From the NCBI RefSeq assembly GCF_020176715.1, contig NZ_JAIVMF010000007.1:1-64000 (forward strand): 64,000 nt of DNA, read 5' to 3'. Below are positions 51,636-59,534 of the stretch, piece by piece. The notes beneath the pieces were generated by a model that was not told where the DNA came from, did no database searches, and saw only the letters and a list, made by a program, of their open reading frames with translations. The position numbers were made by a program, and so were the translations under genes. The stretch comes from Stappia stellulata. GTDB taxonomy: Bacteria > Pseudomonadota > Alphaproteobacteria > Rhizobiales > Stappiaceae. Positions within the stretch are counted from its first letter, which is position 1. The number at the start of each line of letters is the position of its first letter.

Positions 51636-52265
51636 ATGGAGCCGGACAATCCGCTCTTGAAACGCGCCTATGCCCTTAATGGCAACGCCCGCGAGATCCG
51701 CGCGCTCTACCGCGACTGGGCCGAGAGCTACGATGCCGACACGGTCGAGGGCATGGGCTATGTGGCGCCGGACGAGGCTGCCGCAGTCCTTGCCGGCGAA
51801 CTCGACGGGACCGCGCTGGTGCTCGATGCCGGCTGCGGGACGGGCCTGGTCGGCGAGGCGCTGAGCCGGCAGGAGGTCTCCGGTCTGCTGATCGACGGCA
51901 TCGACCTCAGCGCGGGCATGCTGGAACAGGCGGCGGAAAAGAATGTCTACCGCAAGCTGTCGGAAGCCGATCTCACCAAGCCGCTCGACATGCCCGCAAA
52001 CAGTTACGACGGTGTCGTCAGCGTCGGCGTCTTCACCAGTGGCCATGTCGGGCCGCAGGCGATGGAGGAGCTTGCGCGCGTTGCGCGACCCGGCGCGCCG
52101 GTGGTCGTCACCGTTCACGAAAAGGTCTGGGAGCCGGACCGCTATGCCGACCATCTGAAGGCGATGGAGAAAAGGGGGCTGGTGCGCGTGCGCGCCATTC
52201 GCGATGCCGCCTATCATGAAAAGGAAGGCTATTCCTGCAAGCTATGCGTTCTGGAAGCTGCGTGA
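51636..52265 (+). CDS. Class I SAM-dependent methyltransferase, paralogue B
   Basis: A 209-residue methyltransferase and tandem paralogue of the preceding gene. It has NPLLKRAYALNGNAREIRALYRDWAESYD in outline, VLDAGCGTGLVGEAL for SAM binding, IDGIDLSAGMLEQA and SYDGVVSVGVFTSGHVGPQAMEEL. It ends SCKLCVLEA, with Cys spacing like HLCTLEA in paralogue A, which may mark a metal site at the C-terminus. AAGGAGAGA precedes the ATG. Converges on cobB with a 7-base gap. Substrate unknown. Confidence 0.88.
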   Translation: MEPDNPLLKRAYALNGNAREIRALYRDWAESYDADTVEGMGYVAPDEAAAVLAGELDGTALVLDAGCGTGLVGEALSRQEVSGLLIDGIDLSAGMLEQAAEKNVYRKLSEADLTKPLDMPANSYDGVVSVGVFTSGHVGPQAMEELARVARPGAPVVVTVHEKVWEPDRYADHLKAMEKRGLVRVRAIRDAAYHEKEGYSCKLCVLEAA

Positions 52266-52272
52266 GGCGCGC

Positions 52273-53568
52273 TTAGCGCCCGCAAATGACATGGGCGAAG
52301 GAGCCCATGACGGTTCCCACCCGCAACCCCATGTCGGCAAGCGCTGCGCCGGTGGCGTCTTGGGCCGAAAACAGCCGCTCCGCCGCGCCCTCCTGCGTGG
52401 TCGAGGCATAGTGGAACTCATGCGCCGCGAGCGGGCCGGCAAAGGGTGTGGGCCCGAGCGGTGTCAAAACCCGGTAGCCGAGGTGCAGCTTGCGCTTGGC
52501 GAAGCTCGTCTCCAGCGGCAGGAGCCCGGCCATGGCGTGGCGGGTTCCCTCCGCGTCGGTCAGGCCTTGCCCCAGCGTCATGTAGCCGCCGCACTCGCCA
52601 TAGACCAGCGCGCCGCGCGCTGCAGCGGCCCGCAGGCCCTCCAGAAAGCTCGTGGCGGCGGCAAGCTTGCCGGTGTGCAGCTCCGGATAGCCGCCCGGCA
52701 GATAGACGGCATCGGCGGTCGCATCCGGGGCCTCGTCGGCAAGCGGAGAGAACACCGTCAGTTCCGCGCCCGCCGCGCGCCAGCCCTCAAGCAGATGCGG
52801 ATAGCAAAAGGCGAAGGCGATGTCGCTGGCAATGGCGATCCGTTGGCCGGGCGGCGGCAGCAGCGAGGGGGCCGGTGCCGCCGCAACAGGGGCTGAGAGC
52901 GCGCGCAGCGCGTAGAGGTCGATATGTTGCGTGCAGATCGCGGAGGCTGTCTCCAGGAACGCCCCGAGATCGGCGTGTTCCTCCGCCTGCACCAGACCCA
53001 GATGCCGTTCCGGGAGCGAAAGGGCGCCATCGCGCGGCAGCGCGCCCAGAACCGGAATCCCGAGCGGGGCGAGGGCTGTGCGCAGCATCGCCTCGTGGCG
53101 CGGACTGCCGATGCGGTTCAGGATCAGCCCGGCGATGGTGATATCCGCGCGGTGGTCGCGAAAGCCGCGCACGAGGGCTGCGACCGATTGCGCCTGTTTC
53201 GCGCAGTCGATGACGAGCACGACCGGAAGGCTCAGGATCGCCGCAAGATCCGCCGCCGATCCGCTCCCGTCCGCCGCCCCGTCGAACAGCCCCATCGCGC
53301 CCTCGACGAGCAGGAACTCCGCGTCCTGGCCGAAGCGCGACGCCAGTCCCCGGATCGCGCCGGGCTGCATGGCCCAGGCATCGAGGTTGACGCAAGGGCG
53401 TCCGCTGGCGGCTTCATGAAATCTCGGGTCGATGTAGTCCGGGCCGGATTTGGCGGAGGCGACACGCACCCCGGCGCTCTTCAGCGCGCGCAGCAACGCA
53501 AGCGTCAGCGTCGTTTTGCCCGCGCCGGAGCCCGGTGCCGCGATCAGCAGGCCGCCCGGCGCGCTCAT
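52273..53568 (-). CDS. cobB: Cobyrinate a,c-diamide synthase
   Basis: A 431-residue glutamine amidotransferase (CobB/CbiA) that amidates the a and c side chains using ATP and glutamine. The N-terminal P-loop is APGSGAGKTTLTLAL; the C-terminal glutaminase-like domain carries the nucleophile in VYGECGGYMTLGQGL and the His of AHEFHYAS. GPDYIDPRFHEAASGRPCVNLD near residue 45 is characteristic. It is on the opposite strand to the main operon and its ATG overlaps the cobA stop as ATGA. Confidence 0.96.
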   Translation of the reverse strand: MSAPGGLLIAAPGSGAGKTTLTLALLRALKSAGVRVASAKSGPDYIDPRFHEAASGRPCVNLDAWAMQPGAIRGLASRFGQDAEFLLVEGAMGLFDGAADGSGSAADLAAILSLPVVLVIDCAKQAQSVAALVRGFRDHRADITIAGLILNRIGSPRHEAMLRTALAPLGIPVLGALPRDGALSLPERHLGLVQAEEHADLGAFLETASAICTQHIDLYALRALSAPVAAAPAPSLLPPPGQRIAIASDIAFAFCYPHLLEGWRAAGAELTVFSPLADEAPDATADAVYLPGGYPELHTGKLAAATSFLEGLRAAAARGALVYGECGGYMTLGQGLTDAEGTRHAMAGLLPLETSFAKRKLHLGYRVLTPLGPTPFAGPLAAHEFHYASTTQEGAAERLFSAQDATGAALADMGLRVGTVMGSFAHVICGR

Positions 53569-54437
53569 CCGGTTTCTGAAGCTTGCCTGAGATCGAGCGG
53601 GTCGGGATCGAGACTGCGCCCGGCAATGGCGCCCAGCCAGTCGAGTCCGGCGCGCAGGCGCACGACCTCGCCGACGCAGACGATGGCCGGCGGTTCCAGC
53701 GTGGCCGCGGCGGCGTCCTCGGCGGCCCGCGAAAGCGTGGTCTCCAGCACCTGCTGATTGGCGAGCGTGCCGTTGCAGACGATGGCCACCGGCTCGTCGG
53801 CGCCGCGTCCGGCGTCGAGCAGGTTCTGCGTGATCTGCGCCAGATGCTTCATCGCCATATACATGACGATCACCGGAGAGCCCTTGGCGATGGCCTCCCA
53901 GTTGATCGCCGAGGGGGCGAGGCCCGTCTGGTCATGGCCGGTCAGGAAGGTGACCGCCTGGTTGGTGTCGCGGTGGGTCGCCGGGATGCCGGCATAGGCA
54001 AGCCCGCCGATCCCGGCGGTCACGCCTGGAATGATGCGAAACGGCACGCCGGCGCCAACCAGCGTCAGCGCTTCCTCGCCGCCGCGTCCGAAGACGAAGG
54101 GGTCGCCCCCCTTCAGCCGCAGCACCCGGTGGCCGGCGCGGGCGTAGTCGATCAGCTTGAGGGAGATGTCGCGCTGCTTGGGGCTCGGCTTGCCGCCGCG
54201 TTTGCCGGCGTAATCGATGATCGCGCCGGGTTTGGCGAGGTCGAGAATGCTGGTGTCGACCAGCGCGTCATAGACGATGACGTCGGCGTGGCGCAGGCCG
54301 TTGAGGACATGCAGCGTCAACAGGCCGGGATCCCCGGGACCCGCGCCGGCCAGCCACACCCAGCCCGCCTCGAAATCGGGGAGGCGCAGCCGGGACGGGT
54401 CGAGGCCGTCTGTGAGATCGTTGGGCGTCGTTGTCAT
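53565..54437 (-). CDS. cobA: Uroporphyrinogen-III C-methyltransferase
   Basis: A 290-residue SUMT that methylates uroporphyrinogen III at C-2 and C-7 to give precorrin-2. GWVWLAGAGPGDPGLLTLHVLNGLRHADVIVYDALVD in outline, the KRGGKPSPKQ segment and RVLRLKGGDPFVFGRGGEEA are diagnostic, with the GVTAGIGGLAYAGIPATHRD region behind. There is no precorrin-2 dehydrogenase/ferrochelatase domain. It is the first gene of the two-gene cobA-cobB unit, divergent from cbiD. Confidence 0.95.
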   Translation of the reverse strand: MTTTPNDLTDGLDPSRLRLPDFEAGWVWLAGAGPGDPGLLTLHVLNGLRHADVIVYDALVDTSILDLAKPGAIIDYAGKRGGKPSPKQRDISLKLIDYARAGHRVLRLKGGDPFVFGRGGEEALTLVGAGVPFRIIPGVTAGIGGLAYAGIPATHRDTNQAVTFLTGHDQTGLAPSAINWEAIAKGSPVIVMYMAMKHLAQITQNLLDAGRGADEPVAIVCNGTLANQQVLETTLSRAAEDAAAATLEPPAIVCVGEVVRLRAGLDWLGAIAGRSLDPDPLDLRQASETG

Positions 54438-54562
54438 GTCTCTCCGGTTTTACGACGCACAGGCGCCCGCGCCAAGGTCAACTTGCGTCGCCTGTTATTG
54501 AAATCGCGACCTTGGTGCCCTTTGCCGTGACGCTCGTCGCGGCCCGCCCTATAGTCCCGCGC

Positions 54563-55696
54563 ATGAACGCGAAGGCCACCACAGAGCTGCGCCGGGGATG
54601 GACGACGGGCGCCTGCGCCACGGCGGCGGCCAAGGCCGCCTATCAGGCGTTGCTGACCGGCGCCTTTCCCGATCCGGTCGAGATCGTCCTGCCCAAAGGC
54701 GAGCGTCCGGCCTTTGCGCTTGCCCGCGAGGAACTCGCGGAAGACGCGGCGCTGGCGGCCATCGTGAAGGACGCGGGCGACGACCCCGATGTCACCCATG
54801 GCGCGCTGGTGATCGCGCGGGTGCGCCTTGCCCCGGCCGGCAGCGGCGTGGTGTTTCGCGCCGGCGAGGGGGTGGGAACGGTCACCCGCGAGGGCCTGCC
54901 GATCCCGCCCGGCGAGCCGGCGATCAATCCGGTGCCCCGCCAGATGATATCGGCGGCCATCGCGGAGATAGCCGAAGCCTTTGGCGGCAGCGGCGATGTC
55001 GAGGTGGAGATCTCCATTCCCGGCGGCGAGGCGCTGGCACAAAAGACGATGAACCCGCGGCTCGGGATCGTCGGCGGATTGTCGATCCTAGGCACCACCG
55101 GCATCGTGCGGCCGTTTTCCTGCGCCGCCTGGATCGCCTCCATTCATCGCGGCGTCGACGTGGCGCGGGCCGCCGGGATCACCCATGTCATCGGCGCCAC
55201 GGGGGCGACCTCGGAGACGGCCGCGCAGGCGCGCCATCCCGAGCTTCCCGAGATGGCCCTGATGGACATGGGCGACTTCGCCGGCGGCCTGCTCAAGTAT
55301 CTGCGTGCACACCCCGTGCCGCGCCTCACGCTGGCCGGCGGCTTCGCCAAGCTGGTGAAGCTCGCCCAGGGCGCGCTGGATCTCCACTCCGCGCGCAGCC
55401 AGGTCGATTTCGAGGCCCTGGCCGAGGTGTTGCGCGGCGCGGGCGCCCGGCCCGAACTGGTCGAGGCGGCGCGCACGGCCAACACCGCCAAGGAAGTGCT
55501 CGACCGCGCCGAACGCGACGGCGTGGATGTCGCCGGCGCGGTGGCGCGCGCGGCGCACGCCTCGGTGCGCAAGGTGCTGCGCGACGCGCCGGTCGATCTG
55601 GAGGTCCTGGTGGTCGACCGCGCCGGCCGCATCGTCGCCGAAGTGCCCTTCGAATCCGCGCCGCCGGCATCGGAGGACGCGGGATGCGCCTGCTGA
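54563..55696 (+). CDS. cbiD: Cobalt-precorrin-5B C1-methyltransferase
   Basis: A 377-residue CbiD that methylates C-1 of cobalt-precorrin-5B in the cobalt-early pathway. Diagnostic are LRRGWTTGACATAAAKAA at the start, GVGTVTREGLPIPPGEPAINPVPRQMI in outline and LSILGTTGIVRPFSCAAWIASI, with GATGATSE after it. The ATG at 54563 matches family length; the open frame upstream is unrelated to the family. The stop lies 13 bases inside cobK, so the two are coupled. Its presence argues for the cobalt-early route. Confidence 0.95.
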   Translation: MNAKATTELRRGWTTGACATAAAKAAYQALLTGAFPDPVEIVLPKGERPAFALAREELAEDAALAAIVKDAGDDPDVTHGALVIARVRLAPAGSGVVFRAGEGVGTVTREGLPIPPGEPAINPVPRQMISAAIAEIAEAFGGSGDVEVEISIPGGEALAQKTMNPRLGIVGGLSILGTTGIVRPFSCAAWIASIHRGVDVARAAGITHVIGATGATSETAAQARHPELPEMALMDMGDFAGGLLKYLRAHPVPRLTLAGGFAKLVKLAQGALDLHSARSQVDFEALAEVLRGAGARPELVEAARTANTAKEVLDRAERDGVDVAGAVARAAHASVRKVLRDAPVDLEVLVVDRAGRIVAEVPFESAPPASEDAGCAC

Positions 55697-56427
55697 TTCT
55701 CGGCGGAACCGGGGACGCGCGCGCGCTTGCAGCCCGGCTTGGCGAGGAGGAACGGCACTCGGTCATCGTCTCGCTCGCCGGTGCCGTGGCGCGTCCCGAG
55801 GTCTATGGCGCGCACACCAGAATCGGCGGCTTCGGCGGCGTCGAGGGCCTTGTGGCTTACCTGCGCGAAAATTCAATCGACGCGGTCGTCGACGCCACAC
55901 ATCCTTTCGCACGGACCATGTCCGCCAATGCGGTCGCGGCCTGCGACCGCGCGGGCGTTGCACTTTTGCGGCTCGACCGGCCCGAGTGGCGACCTGAGGC
56001 CGGCGACGACTGGAGGGAGGTCACCGATCTGGGCGAGGCGGTGGCGGCGCTTCCCCATGGCGCGCGTCCCTTCCTTGCCATCGGTCGCAAGGAAATCGGC
56101 GTCTTCGCGCCGCGCGGCGATCTTTTCTGCCTGATTCGGATGATCGACCCGCCGGCGCCCGACCAGCCGTTGCCGGCGGGACGGCTGGTGCTTGGCCGTC
56201 CGCCAGAGGACGCGCACGTCGAGGTCGCGGCGTTTCGCGATCACGGCGTGACCCATGTGGTCACCAAGAACAGCGGCGGCCCCTGGGGCTACGCCAAGAT
56301 CGAGGCGGCGCGCCGCCTCGGGCTTCCGGTGGTCATGGTGCGGCGTCCGCCCTGTGCCGGCGCGCAGGCGGTTGCCGACACGCAGGCGGTTCTGGCGTGG
56401 ATTGCACGCCTGTCGGAGCGATGCTGA
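55684..56427 (+). CDS. cobK: Precorrin-6A / cobalt-precorrin-6A reductase
   Basis: A 247-residue NAD(P)H-dependent reductase of the CobK/CbiJ family. It begins LLILGGTGDARALAARL, then DAVVDATHPFARTMSANAVAACDRAGV, FLAIGRKEIGVFA, and ends VTKNSGGPWGYAKIEAARRLGLPVVMVRRP. It reduces the C-18/C-19 double bond. The ATG at 55684 overlaps cbiD. It is the last right-reading cobalamin gene here. Confidence 0.95.
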   Translation: MRLLILGGTGDARALAARLGEEERHSVIVSLAGAVARPEVYGAHTRIGGFGGVEGLVAYLRENSIDAVVDATHPFARTMSANAVAACDRAGVALLRLDRPEWRPEAGDDWREVTDLGEAVAALPHGARPFLAIGRKEIGVFAPRGDLFCLIRMIDPPAPDQPLPAGRLVLGRPPEDAHVEVAAFRDHGVTHVVTKNSGGPWGYAKIEAARRLGLPVVMVRRPPCAGAQAVADTQAVLAWIARLSERC

Positions 56428-56434
56428 GGGTCTT

Positions 56435-56457
56435 CAGGGTCAGGGTCAGGGTCAGGG
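56435..56457. repeat. Short tandem repeat (CAGGGT)n
   Basis: CAGGGT occurs three times and then CAGGG in direct tandem in the 31-base gap between the convergent cobK and WecG-type genes. It codes for nothing. It could vary by slippage but is too short to be informative. Confidence 0.6.
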
Positions 56458-56458
56458 A

Positions 56459-57244
56459 CTAGCTGCGGGCGAAGCGGGACGAAATCCACAGGCCGCCGAT
56501 CTTCCACAGATAGCGCACGACGCCCAGCGTGTATCGTCCTCCGAGGCGTTTTGGCTCCTGCAGGAAACGGAAGACCCATTCCAGCCCGTATTTGCGCATG
56601 GCGCTGGGCGCGCGCGCGACCTCGCCGGCGGTGAAGTCGAACAATGCGCCGACACCCAGCATGAGCGGGACGTCGAGGGAGGGGGCCAGCGCCTCGATGA
56701 GATGTTCCTGTTTCGGGTTTCCCATGGCGACCAGCAGGATGTCGGGGGCGGCCGAATTGATTCCGGCGACAATTTCCGCGTGGGAGTCGGGACCGAAATA
56801 GCCGTCGCGATGGCCGCAGATTACAATTCCGGGGTATGCGGCAGCGAATTCTTCGGCCGCGCGCGCGACGATTTCCGGCTTTGCGCCAAGCAGATAGACG
56901 CGCGTTCCCGACGGGGCCGCGGCGAGCAGGGCGGGCACGAAGTCGGTGCCGTTGAGATTGTCTGGAAAGCCTTCGCCGGTGAGGAGCCTGGCGCCGATTT
57001 CCGCGCCGATCCCGTCGTTGAGAACGAGAAAGCCGTCGAGCGTTTGCGCGAATTTCGGGTCGTCCATCGCCAGCAGCAGACCATGCGCATTGGCGAAGGC
57101 GACGCGCAGCGCCGGACCGTCCGGCACATGCGCCAAGAGCTCTTGAATGGCTTGCGCCTGTGTCAGTCTGGCCACGGCAACCGGGCCGATGCGAACCTGC
57201 GCCAGCGGCCTGGGTGCGTGTTCGGTTTGACGCTCGTTGCTCAT
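56459..57244 (-). CDS. WecG/TagA/CpsF family glycosyltransferase
   Basis: A 261-residue glycosyltransferase family 26 protein. Characteristic parts are FLVLNDGIGAEIGARLLTGEGFPDNLNGTDFVPALL in outline, YLLGAKPEIVARAAEEF, DILLVAMGNPKQEHLI and LGVGALFDFTAGEVARAP, ending WVFRFLQEPKRL. Such enzymes add a sugar (ManNAc/ManNAcA or a hexose) to a lipid-linked intermediate of exopolysaccharide synthesis at the inner membrane. It is divergent from the Wzz-like gene and opens the polysaccharide locus. Confidence 0.93.
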   Translation of the reverse strand: MSNERQTEHAPRPLAQVRIGPVAVARLTQAQAIQELLAHVPDGPALRVAFANAHGLLLAMDDPKFAQTLDGFLVLNDGIGAEIGARLLTGEGFPDNLNGTDFVPALLAAAPSGTRVYLLGAKPEIVARAAEEFAAAYPGIVICGHRDGYFGPDSHAEIVAGINSAAPDILLVAMGNPKQEHLIEALAPSLDVPLMLGVGALFDFTAGEVARAPSAMRKYGLEWVFRFLQEPKRLGGRYTLGVVRYLWKIGGLWISSRFARS

Positions 57245-57467
57245 GACCCTCGCTCTCGTGATGCGCGTCGCAGCATAGGCACCAAGTGCGAACCAGATGC
57301 TAATCTGCAGAACAATCGTGCTACAGTGTGAAAGGTTGGTTGGCGTTCAGACGCTTGCGCGGACTTGCGAATTGTTAACCATGTTCGGGCATTGCTGGGG
57401 GCATGTTACTTTTCGTCCGGGGCTGACCGAGTGGTGGCCCGCGGGATTGTCCAGGCGGCGCGCGACC
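57245..57467. other. Divergent promoter region of the polysaccharide locus
   Basis: A 223-base gap between the WecG-type and Wzz-like genes. It is less GC-rich than its surroundings and contains TTGCGAATTGTTAACC at 57366-57381. I do not see a -35/-10 pair with confidence and find no gene. Confidence 0.4.
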
Positions 57468-59534
57468 ATGATCGACATCTACCAGATTCCCGGCATCTTG
57501 CGGAAACGGATCGGATGGCTGTTTGTCCTGCCGGCCGTGATGACGACGCTGGCGCTCGGATTTCTCGCGCTCAAGACGCCGCAGTACAGCGCCAGCGCGG
57601 AGCTGTTGATCGAGCCGCGCGGTCTGCAGATCGTCGGCAACGACATTCTCGCCCGCGACAATGGCGATGCCCTGCAGCGTCTCGCCGTCGACAGTCAGAC
57701 CTATGTGATTCTCTCCCAGGCGGTTCTGGAGGACGTCGTCGAGCGCCTCGACCTGACGGACGACCCCGCAATCACCAAGCTGCCCGGCGGCGGATTGCTG
57801 TCGCGGTTGCTTGGCCGGGGCGCGCCGACGCCGACCGAAGAAGACATTCGCGCCGCCGCGATCGCCGGCCTGAAGGACCGCCTGCAGGCGGTCCGCGTGG
57901 AGAAGGCTTTCGTCATCAACATCATCATGCGTCACCCCGATCGCTTCGCGGCGGCCGCGATCGCCAATGAGGCGGCGCGCGCCTATCTCGACGAGGCGCG
58001 GCGGTCGCGGGCGGATGCCACCTTGCGCGCCAGCGTCGCGCTGCAGGAACAGGCGGCCGACCTGAAGACTCGCGTCGAGGCGGCCGAGGCGGCCGTCGAG
58101 ACGTTTCGGGCCGAGAACGGGCTGATCAGCACCGGCCAGCGCGGTCTCGTGGTCGATCAGCAGCTTCAGGACATCAACACCCAACTGACCCAGGCGCGGG
58201 TGGATCTGGAGCGGGCGAAATCGAACGCGGATCTGCTCAAGACACTGACCGTGACGGACATTGAGGCCGGCGGTCTGCCCGCCAATCTCCAGACCACGAC
58301 CCTTGGATCCTTGCGGGTGCAGTTTGCCCGGATCGCCGAGCGCGAGGCGCAGGCGGCAACCACGCTTGGCGCCAACCATCCGCAACTGCGCGAATTGCGC
58401 TCGCAGCTCGACAACACCCGCCGCCTGATTGCCGATGAAATGTCGCGGGTGCGCCGGTCGGTCGACAGTGACCTGCAGCGCGCGCTGGCGAATGTCACGG
58501 CGCTGAAAGGCGAGGCGGACCGGCTCGCCTCGACCAACGTCGACCAGAGCCGCTCGCAGATCCGCCTCCGCCAGCTTGAGAACGAGGCCTCGTCGCTCGG
58601 AGCGGTGTATAATTCGTTCCTGAGCAGGGCCAATGAACTTCAGGAACAGCAGGAAATCGACACCAGCAATTCGCGGATTATCTCGCGTGCGGTGGCGCCG
58701 CTGAAGTCGAACGGACCGTCGGGCCTGATCGTCCTGGCCGCCGCCGCCGTCTTCGGCTTCGCGCTCGCCGCTGCGGGCAGCGTTGGCTGGGAGATGATCA
58801 ACGGCAAGCTCGGGTCGGACCGGGAACTGGTGGAACGCACCGGCGTTCCGCTGATCGCCAGGCTGAGTGCGCCCGGAAGCGGCAAGGGGACCGCGCGCCT
58901 GGCGCGCTTCATGCCGGGCGAGAGCTCCGCGACCCGCACGTCCGAGCGCCAGCTTGCCGTTGCGCGCGTTGCCTATGCCTTGCGCCATGCCTTCGCGGAG
59001 GAACGTCCGGCCAATATCCTTGTGGTCTCCGCCGGCGAGGAGGCGGCGCTGTCGCCGCTGGTGCGGGCAATCGCCAGCGGTCTTTACGACATGGGCGAAG
59101 AGGTGTTGCTTGCGCGCACCGATGCGAATGCGGCCTTGAGTGCGCCGCGGCGCGAGATGCTGACCACGCGGGAGCCGAAGCGCACACGCCTGTCCAGCCG
59201 GCGGCGGGCCGGGCCCGCGCTTCAGGAGGATGGCTTCGCGCCGGCGGCACTGCGTGCGGGCGCGGCAGCGTCGCCCTTCACGGTGGAGCGTCTGGATGGA
59301 CATGCCCATGTTCCCGGAGACGACCAGATCGGCGCCGGCGAGGATGAGTTCCTATTGATCGACGGCGGTTCCGCCTTGTCCAATCCCTATCTGCCGGTCC
59401 TGCTCGGGCAGAGTGACGCGATCCTGCTCGTCACCCACCTCGGGCAGACCTCGCGTCAGGATCTCGACAGGACATTGACGCTGCTGCAGCCGTGGCAGGA
59501 CAGGATGATCGGCAATGTGGCGCTCGCAGCCTGA
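57468..59534 (+). CDS. Wzz/GumC-type polysaccharide co-polymerase with degenerate BY-kinase-like domain
   Basis: A 688-residue inner-membrane protein for exopolysaccharide chain length and export. Helix 1 is at about residues 15-37 (IGWLFVLPAVMTTLALGFLAL) with the Wzz start motif IYQIPGILRKR before it. The periplasmic part (about 40-415) contains Wzz segments and long coiled coils. Helix 2 is about 418-440. The cytoplasmic tail (about 514-688) resembles a bacterial tyrosine kinase: NILVVSAGEEAALSPLVRAIASGLYDMGEEVLLARTD and FLLIDGGSAL. But where a Walker A G-x-G-K-S/T should be, it reads SAGEEAALSP, and there is no Tyr cluster at the end. It is thus likely a non-catalytic form. ATG 57468 was chosen by the membrane topology. 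Confidence 0.88.
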   Translation: MIDIYQIPGILRKRIGWLFVLPAVMTTLALGFLALKTPQYSASAELLIEPRGLQIVGNDILARDNGDALQRLAVDSQTYVILSQAVLEDVVERLDLTDDPAITKLPGGGLLSRLLGRGAPTPTEEDIRAAAIAGLKDRLQAVRVEKAFVINIIMRHPDRFAAAAIANEAARAYLDEARRSRADATLRASVALQEQAADLKTRVEAAEAAVETFRAENGLISTGQRGLVVDQQLQDINTQLTQARVDLERAKSNADLLKTLTVTDIEAGGLPANLQTTTLGSLRVQFARIAEREAQAATTLGANHPQLRELRSQLDNTRRLIADEMSRVRRSVDSDLQRALANVTALKGEADRLASTNVDQSRSQIRLRQLENEASSLGAVYNSFLSRANELQEQQEIDTSNSRIISRAVAPLKSNGPSGLIVLAAAAVFGFALAAAGSVGWEMINGKLGSDRELVERTGVPLIARLSAPGSGKGTARLARFMPGESSATRTSERQLAVARVAYALRHAFAEERPANILVVSAGEEAALSPLVRAIASGLYDMGEEVLLARTDANAALSAPRREMLTTREPKRTRLSSRRRAGPALQEDGFAPAALRAGAAASPFTVERLDGHAHVPGDDQIGAGEDEFLLIDGGSALSNPYLPVLLGQSDAILLVTHLGQTSRQDLDRTLTLLQPWQDRMIGNVALAA

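Noticed and set aside
44282-56427. Oxygen-dependent (cobalt-late) cobalamin pathway
   Set aside because: No cobG/cobZ, cobF or cobNST is found here, while cbiX, cbiG and cbiD are.
57468-59534. Active bacterial tyrosine kinase (Wzc/ExoP type)
   Set aside because: The Walker A lysine motif and the C-terminal Tyr cluster are missing.
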